From Dolomedes plantarius (taxonomy: Eukaryota; Arthropoda; Arachnida; Araneae; Dolomedidae), in the NCBI GenBank assembly GCA_907164885.2, contig OU015492.1, positions 196,177,960 to 196,241,959 of the forward strand: DNA of 64,000 bases, given 5' to 3'. The notes beneath the pieces are model-generated. The model was given only the letters and a program-made list of their open reading frames with translations, was not told where the DNA came from and made no database searches. The translations under genes were made by a program, and so were the position numbers. Position 1 is the stretch's first letter. The number at the start of each line of letters is the position of its first letter. Positions 1 through 11,382 of the stretch are shown piece after piece.

Positions 1-75
1 TAACAGAAAAACACATTTAAAGCTTTAGTATTAAACAGGTGGATAAGCAGAAGTCTTATCAATTTTATTTAGTGA

Positions 76-147
76 CTAGCTGAAAACCCGCACTTCGCTA
101 CGGAGTACATTCAAATTAAATACAACGGTCAATGTATGCAATTAATG

Positions 148-213
<66 letters not shown>

Positions 214-776
214 AAATAAATACGACGATCAATATATACAATTGATGTAGAAAAAAAAATGTATTTTTAAAAAAATCGTAAAGGATATTTTTATAGACAA
301 AATAATGTACAATCTTCTGCCGCATTAGCAAGAAAAAAATATTTTTTGTCTATTTAGTTGTTATGCACGTGACGATAAATTTATTTAAAGTACCAGAAAA
401 AGAAATCACGTGATCAGCATTTAATAAATTAAATTCTAAAAATTAATCTTTAAAAATTCACCAAAAATCAGGAAATAGAGGTAAAGATTCGAAAAACATT
501 TCATTTTAAAGGAATTTTTATGATCTTTCTTGTGATATAAATTTTATAACCCTCAAATTATCATTTTAAATGCAAAATTAAAAAAAGTTACTAAAACAGC
601 TTAAAAATTTAATTTAAAAAAATATAAGAAGAATTTTTCAAAAATCTCTCTTAGTGCACCCGTACACTATAAGAAGAATCACCATGCAAAATTTCAGCCC
701 TTTAGGTCCAGCGGTTTGGTCTGTGCGTTGTATGTCAGTCAGTGAGTCAGTTACGGAACTGTTTTATATATATAGA
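76..776 (-). mobile_element. Helitron-like non-autonomous repeat, family A, copy 1
   Basis: On the minus strand this ~700-bp unit starts with TC (TCTATATATATAAAACAG) and ends CTAG, and sits between A and T. These are the terminal rules of Helitrons. Next to the CTAG end is a hairpin-like CCCGCACTTCGCTACGG. The same unit recurs at 27690-29179, 40142-40829 and 49614-50355 with the same ends. It has no open reading frame. It contains a (TA)n tract near 150-201. The rolling-circle assignment is inference from the ends, since no Rep/helicase gene is present; a degenerate LINE or SINE tail is the alternative. Confidence 0.6.
150..201. repeat. (TA)n microsatellite inside Helitron-like copy 1
   Basis: About 26 uninterrupted TA dinucleotides, followed by a shorter TA stretch. 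Other family A copies have only short TA runs at the same internal place, so the tract expanded within the element. Confidence 0.95.
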
Positions 777-1718
777 TTAATTTGAAAAGAAATGAATAAA
801 TGGGTATCAAGAATTTTAAAAAGGACCTTAGACACCATGGTTGGTGGGGAATTACTCTTTCTGTCAAGGAATCATTTGCCATTAAGTCATTGTACGAATA
901 ACTTCTTCGCCTTACACTTTAAAACATTTTTTTACTTAAGAAAACCGACTTGGATTCTCCTCCATCAAATAAAGATGACAATTACACTTCTAATCCATAT
1001 ACCGACATTTTAGAAGTAACATGGTTTTATATTGTCTTGCCCGAAAACTTTTTATTTAGCATTCCTTACTTATTCATGCAAAGCACTTAAAATTGTTTTC
1101 ATTGTGCAGTTAAATCAAATAAGGGAATTAAAGTGTAAATTTGAGAACAAAAGAAATATATTTATTGATTCTGAGGAAAAAGAAATTGATTCTAGAAAAT
1201 TCTGCTTGAAAGAAAATTGTTTTGTGTAAATTCCCTGGAGATTTGTTCAAAAAAAAATAAATAAAAAAGGAAGTTTTTTTTTATTATTCAGTTTTTAAGT
1301 ACATTTTTTCGGAAGTTTGATACTTCAAGTCATTTGAACAACTTTTTTGCCTCCATTGAAGATATTTCTGGAAACCGTCAATTAATTTTATATAGTGATA
1401 AAAGATGTTTTTCTTGAGGGAGAGGACAATATTTTCCGAATCTAACTACTTGACTGTTACCTGTAGTTTTCTTTATACTTGGAGTACATTTTTTTATCAG
1501 CAGATAACTTTTTGCCTTCAGCACTTGATTAGTTTCCTTTTAACTGCTGAATCTCGATTTAAAAGAACAAAAAAACGAAGAACCTATTATATGAATGCAT
1601 AAGTTAATAAAAATATATTCAGCTCATTTTCCTGTGTGAGTCAAACTACGTAGTAAAATATTTCACAATGAATGAATACTTAAAATAAATCCTGGACTAG
1701 AATTAAAAACAAGTGGAA
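777..1718. other. AT-rich stretch with no recognised feature
   Basis: Open frames of 65-73 codons occur here on the plus strand, but their composition is low-complexity and I recognise no domain. I see no repeat with clear ends. Confidence 0.5.
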
Positions 1719-1886
1719 GGGCCTGTTGACATAGAATCCGTCAGCGTCAACGTTACTCATTGACATATTCTAAACCAATCACAGGCCTTAATAATTTCGT
1801 GGCTGATCGTTTGGAGGTTTGTAATTGGTTAAATGTATTTCAATACGAGTAACACTGACGCTGGCGGATTCTACGTGAACAGGCCC
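1719..1886. mobile_element. PIF/Harbinger-type MITE, copy 1
   Basis: A 168-bp element with long imperfect terminal inverted repeats beginning GGGCCTGTTGACATAGAATC and ending GATTCTACGTGAACAGGCCC. Its core is shared with the element at 48952-49307. Flanks are GAA on the left and CAA on the right, a decayed version of the 3-bp TWA duplication seen at the other copies. No coding capacity. Confidence 0.8.
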
Positions 1887-2552
1887 CAACTTGGTAAGCC
1901 GTGACCCAATTTTAACGAATTTTGGTTTGTTTTTTCTCCTATACCGTGTAGAGTATAGCTACTTCTACCCAGACTTGGGTGTATATAATTTGAAGTGGCA
2001 CTCTAAATGAATTTGATACAAACACAGTTTATACATGAAACAATGTTTATTGAATTCGTTGCACATATAGAATTTGCTTTTACAGCAATAAGCATACGTA
2101 CTACTTGTACGGAATGTATATTAGCATTCAATAAAAACTCACTTTGAAATACTCACAAACCTAGAGAGTCAAACCAGCAGTTCTGCTACGTAAACTTTGG
2201 GCCCTCTAAGCACAAGCGCCGGTTAACACCTGGAGCTGCTTACCTCGTAGCTCCCTCACGCTTATCTATCAACCTTTTAACAACCTCTCTATTAATCAAG
2301 CTGCATGGTATTTATACCAAGCGCGTATGCCGAAATTAGCATATCTCAAGCAGCTTCTTTAATTTATTCACTCAAAAGTTCGATTCTTGTGAATCGAATC
2401 TTATGTATACCTTACAACCGTACTCATAGCATACGCACACTGATTCATATAGTGACTTGTTCTTGTAAGTATGAGCTACTCTTTGTTTAAATTTCAGACA
2501 AATAAACTGCGAGTTTTAGTGTCACGTTGATTACTAAGACCAACATGATTCC
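1887..2552. other. No recognised gene; slightly GC-richer patch at about 2160-2270
   Basis: The patch (around GGGCCCTCTAAGCACAAGCG) is richer in GC than its surroundings and could be the remnant of a repeat. I could not match it to anything else in the window. Confidence 0.4.
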
Positions 2553-2913
2553 AAAACTCTCAGCTGTAACGTCCCAGCGATTTGAGATCTTGCGGTACCA
2601 AGACCATAAAACACCGTGACTCTGCCACGTTTAGTTATTTGCAGTTCTCCTTCGCATCCGTAAAACTTACTTTCCTCTTCCAGTTCCATAAAACGATAAG
2701 TCAATCTTATGGTTTTTCGGATGGAAGAGGAATGTAAATAAGAAAATATGGCAGAGTAATGGCGTTTTACGGTATGTGGGACTTAGTACCGAACATGGTA
2801 CTAAAACTCTCAGTTGTAACGTCACGGCGTTTTAAATCTCGGGTGACCAAGATCATAAAACGTAGTAATTCTTCCAAGTTTTCTTATTTACATTCCTCCT
2901 TCACCCGCAAAAC
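2553..2913. repeat. Three-copy plus/minus/plus foldback module
   Basis: A ~110-bp module beginning AAAACTCTCAGCTGTAACGT lies at 2553-2666 and again, diverged, at 2803-2913 on the plus strand. Between them, at about 2709-2798, lies a copy of the module's distal part (CTCTGCCA...TTATTT...CATCCG) in inverse orientation. The arrangement can fold into alternative hairpins. It has no terminal duplications that I can see, so it may be a foldback transposon remnant or a local inverted duplication. Confidence 0.6.
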
Positions 2914-4169
2914 AATAAGGTTGACTTAGTCAAAGAAATCGGGGACCCTTGTCCTCAAGCAAACATTCTTTAGGATTACAATACCATGATGACCTTCAAT
3001 AAGATCTATAGAAACATCTTAGAAACTGTACAAGTTACGCAAATGAGTAAAAAAGTTATATATACTCGTATATCCAGATATTTTTTTATTGTACATGTAA
3101 AGTTCAGTATACATATTTGTTTCTTTCTAGATATGCATCGAGTAAAAACATCAGTGCGTGCTGTCACATTGTAGAAACGGTCTTACGTTCCACAATTTTT
3201 TTGCATAAACACCTAGAAAATGCGCCTTTCTTCTAGCATTATGAACATTTTCTTAACTTTAACATGTCCTATAATTCATTTACAAATGTAAATTAGCTCT
3301 GATTGAAATCGTGAAACCGCAATTTTGGGAAAAAGGGACAAATAAGTATGTGCTGTTTTAAAAAAAACTTGAGAAACAGCTGTGTTTTTTACAACCACAT
3401 ATTTGCTGCAGTACATACATGAACTAATCAAAAACACGTACAAATTTTTTTTGAACTTTCATATTTCTTCTGAACTATATTAGCTATGAATTTCAGGATG
3501 CATTACATAAGTGGCGAGGAAAAATTTTGTATTCTGTATATTCCTTTCTCTTACCAACTTTCATAGGCTTGACATTTCGGTCAACTTCCATTTAAAAGTA
3601 ATAAAAAGTTTGATCTAATGTTGTAGAACCGTATTTTTAAAATTACGAACAAACGGGCATGTACAAATTTGAAAATTTGTTCTTTAGTGTTTACATAAAC
3701 ATATTTGCTTTAACATGATGTAAAGTCAGTAAAAATACTAATACAGTATTTAAGTACCTGTAGATTATTTTTGAATATTACAAAATATTACATTTGCAAT
3801 TATTCTACTTATTGCCGAAGAAAAGTTAATTTATGTTCAATTTACGTTTGTTTTACATCACCAACATGCTTAACACTACCATGTGGCACAATTTTCATCT
3901 TCATACAATCCAAAATTTAATTCCAGATCACGATACCTAAATTTTAGGGGTAGCGACAAATAGGCCACCAAATTTTATTGCATAACGACTGCTATGCACT
4001 AAAATATATAAAAAGAAAGCATATGTGAATAGATGCATTTTTATAAGATATATGTAAAGAAAGTAGATAAGCATGCATAGCATTTAGAACAATAGGAGTA
4101 ATATTTGAATTTAACAGATTATAAAACTTTAATTCTTCGATTGTTTTAATTAAATGGTATCTCATTTCA
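2914..4169. other. AT-rich stretch with no recognised feature
   Basis: Only short low-complexity open frames occur. I saw no inverted repeats, tandem repeats or protein motifs. Confidence 0.5.
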
Positions 4170-4177
4170 ATCTAGCT

Positions 4178-4456
4178 TAGGGGTAGGCAAATTGCGGCCC
4201 GCTACGATTTTTTTGTGGCCCGTCAAGATACCCAGAAAAATCCGGACAGCTAGAAAAACTGCCAAAAACTTCAAGACAGCCAGAAAAACTGACAATATTC
4301 AATTTAATTTATATTTATTGATTTTTATGATACAATTTATACCTTTTCTGAAATGCAAAGTTAACTAATAAATGCAATAATTTTAAAAGGAGCGGGCCTC
4401 CGTTAACCTCTGCTTACACAAAGCGGTCCCCGAGGCAAAACAATTGTCCACCCCTG
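4178..4456. mobile_element. Non-autonomous hAT element
   Basis: A 279-bp element with ends TAGGGGTAGGCAAATTGC and TTGTCCACCCCTG, the classic hAT terminal form, flanked by a perfect 8-bp target duplication ATCTAGCT at 4170-4177 and 4457-4464. The first base is T instead of the usual C. No transposase remains. The interior has an imperfect repeat of a CCAGAAAAA-type motif near 4230-4300. Confidence 0.88.
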
Positions 4457-4464
4457 ATCTAGCT

Positions 4465-5918
4465 TATGTATGTATCTCTCATAAGAACGCTTGGTTAGGC
4501 CTAACATGTAAATAATATCACCATAAAATTTTAAGGCTAATTTAGACAGTAAAAATAAAACTCGTTATATACAGAGCAATAGTAGTAAAAAAATTTAATT
4601 TGTTTTGTAGCGATTGAGTTAAATGCCCCTCTCCTCTTCTGCAATCGGTTTTAGTCAATTTAAAATTTTCATAAGACTGAAATTGCTTTTTTACTTATAT
4701 TAGACTCTATCACAGCATTAAAGTACTCATAAAATATATTTAAAAAATAAAAATTTCAAATAATAATTAATAATTAGTGTTAATTGGTTTTATAACTTCA
4801 TAAAAGAAAAATATCTGGGCAAGTACCTCCATTTTTAGGATACAAAAATTTAACTTTCTAAATTGTTTATTAAATAATAATTATTTTGGAATCATCTGCA
4901 AAGAAAAATTTAATTTCATCTTCGTTTATGAAGTTCTAAATATAAATAAAAAACGCTGTCTGAATGAGAAGTAACAGATTGTGCATATTTTCGATGCTAG
5001 TTTTATAATGTATTGAGGGTTTTATCAATCGCTTCCTTGTTTAAAATGTAAATAATTCTTGTATTTAAAGTCTCTCGAGACTCGTTAACGATTTTTTTTT
5101 TCAAAACTGAAACAAACAAAAATAAAATGTTATGCAAGCGAAATACCTGGCATATGTTATTTTCGCCAATTAGCGCCGAAAAATAAACATCGTCGATGTA
5201 CTGCAAGAATTTATTTTCTTTTTGCTGTCTAAAATTATTTTTATTCTTATTGAGTAATGAAATGTTAACACCAAAATACTTGTGTTTTAAAGCGTTTATT
5301 ATGAAGCCGTTTACAGCTGATTTAAAAAAAAAGTACCTTTGTAAAGAAATATCCACTTTTGGCTGGGTTTTATCATTAATTAGAAGAGAAAAAAATCAAA
5401 TATTATTTTATTTTGATTTTTATATCTTTCACATGATGATACCATAATATTAAAAAATCCATAATATTATTTTCTATTAATTTATGTTTTTTTTCTTTCC
5501 TTTTGTGGCAGACTCCATGGTTTACCTTTTTTGACTCCTCCCACATTCCACGAGATAATCTTCTGATGCTTGGCAACACGCATTTCTTTTTGAGTTTATT
5601 CTTTTTTTCACTTGTTAGTTAATATACGTTGCCTGTTGTTGTGCTTTTTTTGATGCCGTTTTCCAAACGGGAAGAATGTAACCTTTTCTAAAAATGTATG
5701 TATATAAAGTGTGTGTGTATGTGTCATAAATAATCTGAATTAAATATTTTAATGTCTCGAAATTATTTGAGTACCTCAAGCAAGAACATTATGATCTGTC
5801 TCATCTAAAGGAGCTCCCCGGGACAATGCAGGTAGGAATTTTGCTTACCTACTAGCTCGATAAGTCACTTTGTAGTCTCCAAGATACACAAGCACAACTT
5901 GGACCCCGACGATCAAAA
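4465..5918. other. AT-rich stretch; overlapping open frames at 5003-5447 not accepted as genes
   Basis: An open frame of 117 codons (5003-5356, minus) overlaps one of 83 codons (5196-5447, plus). Both are rich in Lys/Asn/Phe/Ile and show no domain, splice site or homology that I recognise. They look like chance open frames in AT-rich DNA. Confidence 0.45.
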
Positions 5919-5953
5919 GGCTGGCTTGTTACGTGGTCGTAACAAGCCAGCCT
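5919..5953. repeat. Perfect 15-bp hairpin with TGGT loop
   Basis: Arms GGCTGGCTTGTTACG and CGTAACAAGCCAGCC pair perfectly around the loop TGGT. The segment is the exact reverse complement of 6179-6213, so the two hairpins form an inverted pair around the MITE at 5986-6175. A further partial copy of the arm lies at 5963-5978. Confidence 0.95.
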
Positions 5954-5985
5954 GTTACGACTGGCTGGCTTGTTATGACCCGTTA

Positions 5986-6175
5986 GGGCTTGTTCACAGA
6001 GGAGTCCGTTGCGTTGCGTTAAGGAAAAGATGACGTTGAGACTAAAATAAACAAACCAATCATAGGCGTTCAAAATTTCATTGCTAATCGTTTGGAGGCA
6101 TATGATTGGTTTATTTTCGTCTCAACGTCATCTTTTCCTTAACGCAACGCAACGGACTCCTATGTGAACAGGCCC
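5986..6175. mobile_element. PIF/Harbinger-type MITE, copy 2
   Basis: A 190-bp element that is almost one long palindrome: GGGCTTGTTCACAGAGGAGT at the left, ACTCCTATGTGAACAGGCCC at the right, with subterminal GCGTTGCGTTAAGGAAAAGA repeated in inverse. It is flanked by a 3-bp TTA duplication (5983-5985 and 6176-6178), the TWA target of PIF/Harbinger. It inserted into the GGCTGGCTTG foldback repeat. Confidence 0.88.
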
Positions 6176-6178
6176 TTA

Positions 6179-6213
6179 GGCTGGCTTGTTACGACCACGT
6201 AACAAGCCAGCCT
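6179..6213. repeat. Perfect 15-bp hairpin with ACCA loop
   Basis: Exact reverse complement of the hairpin at 5919-5953, including the loop (ACCA against TGGT). Together they bracket the MITE and suggest the outer ends of a small foldback element, 5919-6213, that received the MITE. Confidence 0.95.
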
Positions 6214-6713
6214 ATTTACAGGACTATGTCATGAACTGAACTTTCATTTCATGTATAGTTCCATTTCAAGAGTGGGAGAATTGTTGTATTTCCATTTTGT
6301 GTATGGTAACAGCCATTTCTTGTTGTGATGGGTTCGGCTCATACAAGAGTAGCGTATTATTCTAGAATGCTGTACTTTATTAAAGTCAACTTCAAATATA
6401 ACAGATATAACACACTTCGAAGAATTTAATTTGAAGTTTAGGTGGAGTGACAATACCTTTATTTATAAATGGATGAAGTGACAGCAAAATTCCTTGTGTA
6501 GCATATTTTTTAATTAAATAACTCAGTATGCTATAAGCCATCAATGACCCCTCCAACTTTTTTCGCGACCTACAGTTGGCGCACCGCTGATATATCGTAC
6601 AACAAGAACGCTCTACAAGTAAAAAATCAAAGGATGAATTTGATTTGTTTAATTAAATAATCACTTGCAAATCTTATGGTATACCTGAACGAAAAATCAG
6701 TCTCGATTTTATA
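6214..6713. other. No recognised feature
   Basis: AT-rich sequence between the foldback element and the Tc1 element. The 69-codon minus-strand open frame at 6244-6453 has no recognisable domain. Confidence 0.45.
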
Positions 6714-6957
6714 TACACTCTGTCATAAAAAAACATATGCACCCAGAAAAAATCGAGCTACTATCACGAAACTTCGCAGGAATATAGTCTGGTAACAGAT
6801 ATACAAATGATTAAAATTGCGACGCCAATGCGACAAGGGTAAGCGCGCTATGCGCATATAAGATGCGCAGCTGGGAGAGTTTAAAAGCATGATTTCTCGT
6901 GCCATAGGGTTATTCAAACAAATCTATCGACTTGAATGGACGGTATTGTGACTAGAG

Positions 6958-7985
6958 ATGCCTCTGAGACGCAACTGGTGACAGTACGAACAATTGTCGG
7001 AATTTGAGAGGAGGCGTATGGTAGGCATCAGAGAAGCAGGTTGATTGAACAGGCGTATCGGCCGCCACCTCGGTCGGAGCGATATGGTAGTTGCTCGGTG
7101 TTGTCAACAATGGATCATGGAAGGGATAGTCTACCGTCGCGGAGGGTCAGGGCGTCCCAGGAACACAAATGCGCGCTAGGATCGCGCAATCATAAGAGTA
7201 GCCATGTCCGCACCAACAACGTCGCTAGAATCGGTTCGACGCCATTTACCACCTTCCAGACATCCGGTGGTATCAAGGGAAACTATTCGGAGACGACTGG
7301 CCAACGTAGGTATAAGGAGCCAACGTCCATTAAGACGCCAACCACTGACCCCACATCATAGGCAGAGTCCGAAGTGGATTTTTACCGACCTCGGGCAAGC
7401 TGGAGTGTGACCGACTGGATTCGTGTGATCTTCAGCGATGAATGCCGATTCAGTCTCAATGCTGATGACCACCGCATACGCATGTGGAGGCGGCCAGGCC
7501 CCCTGCCCGATTCGGCATTTGTTGTCGAGAGGCATACGGCGATTACACAAGGTGTGACAGTGTGGGGAGCAATTTGTTGGGACACACGATCACCTCTAGT
7601 CGTCCTTCAACGCACTTTGATGGCACGCAGTTACATGGACGCGATTTTAACGCCAGTTGTACTGCCTATGCTATCAAGTCGCCCAGGTGCCATTTATCAG
7701 CAAGACAACGCTCGTCCACTTACTGCGCGACCCTCCCAACAATGTCTTCAAGGATATGACGTACTCCCATGGCCTGCCAGGTCACCAGACCTCTCGCCAA
7801 TAGAGCACGTCTGGGATGTGCTTGGAAGACAACTGCAGCCGTCCCGGAATACTGGTGAATTAACTGCCCAGTTGCAAAGATTATGGCATGATCTTCCGCA
7901 GGAGGTCATAGGTGACCTCACTGATTCGATGCCACGCCGTGTTTCGGCTTGTATAGCTGCCAAAGGTGGATTTACTACTTACTGA
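6958..7985 (+). pseudogene. Tc1 transposase, decayed (DDE family)
   Basis: This is the relic of a ~340-residue Tc1 transposase that once cut and pasted its own element at TA sites. From the ATG at 6958 the N-terminal helix-turn-helix region is readable (YEQLSEFERRRMVGIREAG, then a GRP-type motif at SGRPRN) but contains TGA at 6979-6981, TGA at 7042-7044 and TAG at 7177-7179. A frameshift near 7371-7380 joins it to the catalytic part, open from 7374 to 7985. There the DDE residues lie in IFSDECRF, QQDNARP and DLSPIEHVWD. The usual H after NARP is L, and 32 residues separate the second D from E instead of the Tc1-typical 34, indicating a 6-nt deletion. It cannot make active enzyme. Confidence 0.93.
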
Positions 7986-8015
7986 TTTGTAACCTTTTTC
8001 ATGCCATATCTTCTA

Positions 8016-8021
8016 AATAAA
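8016..8021 (+). terminator. Polyadenylation signal of the Tc1 transposase
   Basis: AATAAA 30 bases after the transposase stop at 7985, before the interrupted right end of the Tc1 element. Confidence 0.55.
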
Positions 8022-8095
8022 ACGATCTGTTCTTCTGAATTTGTAATCATTTGCTTATCTCTTCATACACTACATACATGTTAAGTTTCGTGATA

Positions 8096-8471
8096 TAGTC
8101 CAGTCAATTTGTGCTCAAAAGGGGCCCTCGAAGGAAAATTTTGGGGTAGTTTTGATTTCTTCCATTTTATATGTTTTTTGGGGTGCTGAATCCGAATCTG
8201 AGGTTTGTTAACAAAATTTTGTGACACAACATTGAAGAAAATGCAAAAAAAGGTAAAAATTTTCATTTTTTGGCGGTTTTTTTGCTTATAACTCGGAAAC
8301 TATCAACTTTTCGTATATAACTCCATTAATTAAAATTAAGTACATAAAATTTCCTACAAATTTCACTATTTAGGTTTTTTTCTCCGACGGGCCGTTTGGG
8401 CTCAAGCGCTATTTGAAAATTGGCGTATTTCGGCTGGCTCCGCAAAAACTCACTTTTTACACTCCAAAACT
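8096..8471 (+). repeat. Academ-type element, left terminal inverted repeat
   Basis: Pairs with 13798-14162 at high identity, for example CTCAAGCGCTATTTGAAAAT here and its complement near 13850-13870. Identity breaks down just after ACTCCAAAA. Confidence 0.9.
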
Positions 8472-8884
8472 TATCATTAAAAGCTGTCATTTAATTCCTC
8501 CTTCCAATACAATGTTGGATTTTCAAAATCAGATTGTATTTAAATTCTGTGCAAATATAATTCCGTCTTGTACGTTTTTTCATGTTATTTATTCTCGGCG
8601 AGTCTCACCAAATGATTTTATAACTGCCCCGTTTGGTTTAAAAGCCCTCTTTCCTTCCATTCGATTCTTTCACAGACGATTCAAGGCCAACTACGTCACC
8701 GCGTACATGCGTACCCAATCAACGCCCCCTATATCCGATATAGGGGTGCTGACCCAGTCTCAAGTCCCTTCATATTGTTCAAGAGGTTTCCTCCCCTCCC
8801 CCCCCCCAAAAATATAAATAAAATAAAAATAAAAACACCGGCCATCTGATTCCTACCAGTGGCAGTGCGAAGGAAGTAAGTAGT

Positions 8885-8889
8885 TCAGT
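8885..8889 (+). promoter_or_regulatory. Possible initiator (TCAGT) of the Academ-type gene
   Basis: TCAGT, the arthropod initiator form, lies 56 bases before the presumed start codon at 8945 and outside the terminal repeat. No TATA box is visible at the proper distance. Position is the only support. Confidence 0.3.
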
Positions 8890-8944
8890 GTTAGAATCCA
8901 ACGACAACACGATTCAAAAGTTATATTTACGCGTAGTGTTAAAA

Positions 8945-10348
8945 ATGGCTTCAAATGTGTGTTTTATTTGTGATTAAGTGCTGGATAATAATGTAGAGAA
9001 GGTGATAACGGTGCGGCAAAGAGGTTTGAAAACGTTTATCGAGTCAAGCAAGAAGAGGAAGAATGGTGAGCATGTTCAGCTACGTGAAAAATCTGCAGTT
9101 GATGTTCATGAGCGATGTCGTACAAACTTCATTAATAAAAGAATGATTGCAGCTCATTTGAAGAAGGCGGAGCAGGGTAGAGAGCAAGTCAAAAGACGTT
9201 CTACTGAAGCGCATTTCAATTTCAAAACTCATTGTTTTATGTGTGGTCTCGTCATAACACCTGACTTTATAGAACAACAAAGAAAAAAGAAAACCAATCG
9301 TAATATTGTGTATCAGGTTCGAATTTTGAAAGTCAAGGAAACTATCATAAAAAGGGCAGAAGAACGTGGTGATGAGTATGGACAAGCCATAATCAAACGT
9401 TTTTTGCCTGTCTCAGACTTGGTGGTTTCTGATTGTCAGTATCATAGTTTATGCATGAGAAAATTGTACAATCGCCCAAAAATTCAAGAGAAGAGAAAAA
9501 GGGGTCCATTCGCCAATCATGTTGAAGCAGCAATGGAATATGTCTACACTTATCTTGAGAATAGTGATGGAGAATGTCAGTTTACGCTAGACGAGTTGGT
9601 GGACCAAATCAAGGGTGATTATCGTCCTGACATAAAGACAGTTAAAGCTCATCTATTCAAAAAATATGGAAGCGATATAATAATTACCTTTTCTCCAAAC
9701 AAGAAGCTGGTAGTGTGTTTCAAAAACACAGGGTATAAAATTTTAAATGATGCTTGGTACCAGCAGGCGTTAAAAAATGAACAAGAGGAAAGACTCCGAA
9801 TTATTAAGATGGCTGCTGCAATTGTTGTTGGGGATATCCGGAGCCAGGTTTATGAGACAGAACAGTACCCCTCACCTGATAAATTTTTGGAAGGAAATGA
9901 GGAACTCATTCCTGAAAGTCTCCGTACATTTATGGAAACTGTTGTACTAAACAAAAAACGTGGGGACCATGATATGTGGAAGAAGAAGAACACAGCACTG
10001 GCTCATAGTCTTGTAGCAGCAGTGAGGCCCAGATCATTCGTTTCACCAGTCCTCGTAGGGTTGGCAGTGTTTCTGTACAAGAAGTACGGCTCAAGGAAAT
10101 TAGTCGATGTGGTTTCCTCATTGGGATTTTGTTCGACTTACACAGAGGCTGTCCGCCTGGAAGCATCAGCTGTCAGCAGCGATCCGCTGAAAGTTAACCA
10201 GCCGTGCTTTTCACAGCAGGTGTACGATAATGCTGATTTTAACGTACATACAATCGACGGATACAACACCTTTCATGTCATGGGTGGCATTTCCTGTATC
10301 GCACCAAAACATGCAATAGCCACCAATCAATTCATTCCTCGGCTGTAA
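8945..10348 (+). pseudogene. Academ-type transposase, segment 1: zinc-binding N-terminus and first catalytic motif
   Basis: The natural start appears to be ATG at 8945 (MASNVCFICD), followed at once by TAA at 8975-8977; the frame is then open for 456 codons to TAA at 10346-10348. Cysteine and histidine pairs (CFIC, then HERC, HCFMCG, and CQYHSLCMRK) suggest zinc-binding modules within the first ~190 residues. A helical middle follows, and near the end lies DNADFNVHTIDG, which I take to contain the first catalytic Asp by comparison with remembered family members that read ADNVDHN-type at this place. The domain continues in frame into the next segment, so the stop at 10346 is a lesion, not a gene boundary. 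Confidence 0.75.
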
Positions 10349-10918
10349 ATGATACCTCCACCTGAGGTTTCTGGAAGTTATGGATCTGTTCAACTGATCC
10401 ATTTTGAAAGGACAAAACCTGAAGGTTTAGCTGAAATCAAGATAAAAGATCTCAAGGAAATGCATACACCAACCGAAACCGTGATTCCATCTGTGCCTGA
10501 TCTTTTGTGGCTGTATGGGAGAAACAGAGACATTCCTGGCCTCTCCGGATGGAATGGATTTATGGAAGATGTCACAAGAGACATCCCATATGAACTAACG
10601 TTTGTTAGTTACCAGCCATTTATCAATGCTCCTCCAAGTGATTATGATACAATATTCACAGCATTGTTGTCCGCAGTAAAGAAGACTAAATCCTTAAACC
10701 AAGTTACCTGCCTGGTGACATTTGACCAACCTCTCTACTTCAAAACACGAGACATTCTTGCTAGCCGTCCCGATGATCCTGCTCTGTCAAATGTTGTTAT
10801 AAGGCTCGGTGGATTTCATTTACTGATGTCCTTCATAGGGGCAATTAGTTATATTATGCAAGGTAGTGGATTGACTGAACTTTCAATACCATATATGCGG
10901 GAACTGAAAAAATCATGA
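10349..10918 (+). pseudogene. Academ-type transposase, segment 2: catalytic core
   Basis: Continues directly, in the same frame, after the TAA at 10346-10348. The segment carries the likely second catalytic Asp in CLVTFDQPLYFK and the conserved-looking GGFHLLMSFIGAISYIMQGS, whose His fits the D-to-H spacing found in several eukaryotic DDE families. It ends by a frameshift in the A-run near 10905-10915 (GAACTGAAAAAATCATGACT), where the next segment takes over in another frame. Assignments of catalytic residues are inferred from motif position alone. Confidence 0.72.
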
Positions 10919-11382
10919 CTGGCCACACCTACACAAGGGCAGTACGAGCTCATATGTTAGCTCACAGAACTTTGGCCAAAATTGTGATACAATCAATGGC
11001 CCCGTGGCCAACAATGGTGGATCAATTGGAGGAGATCTTGTTCAACATGGACAGAACAGTCTTTCTTTCAAATGATGTGAAGGAGATTGTGAAAGATGTG
11101 CAAGAAGAATTCAAAGCTAAGCTTCAACTGTTGGCAGAACGAGGTCCCACTCCAAAGCTCTGGGTTGTATATTTTGAAATGGTGACTTTGATTAAGAAAT
11201 TCATTGAAGCAGAAAGAAGCAGCAACTGGGATCTACATCTCCAAACCATATATGAAATGCTCCCTTTCTTTCACACCAGTGGCCATAATTTGTATGCCAA
11301 ATGCAGCCATCTTTACCTCCAGGATATGCATAACTTGAAAACTGTAATGCCATCTGCAGAATACGAGCATTTCACCACCTAA
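10915..11382 (+). pseudogene. Academ-type transposase, segment 3: end of the catalytic core
   Basis: This frame resumes at SGH-like TGHTYTRAVRAHMLAHRTL and includes LWVVYFEMVTLIKKFIEAER, where a Glu is the candidate third catalytic residue. It then reads LHLQTIYEMLPFFHTSGHNL, a helix-rich stretch I recall as well conserved in the many uncharacterised homologues from cnidarians, molluscs and spiders. TAA at 11380-11382 interrupts; the same frame continues GCFTIRRSEKLWCGTWSDMA, so this too is a nonsense lesion within one original protein. Confidence 0.72.

Noticed and set aside
5003..5447. Overlapping open frames of 117 and 83 codons
   Set aside because: AT-driven composition, opposite strands overlapping, no domain or splice signals.
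8413..8817. 134-codon plus-strand open frame
   Set aside because: It begins inside the Academ-type inverted repeat and runs into the element's untranslated leader; no domain, and its first part would be encoded by a terminal repeat.
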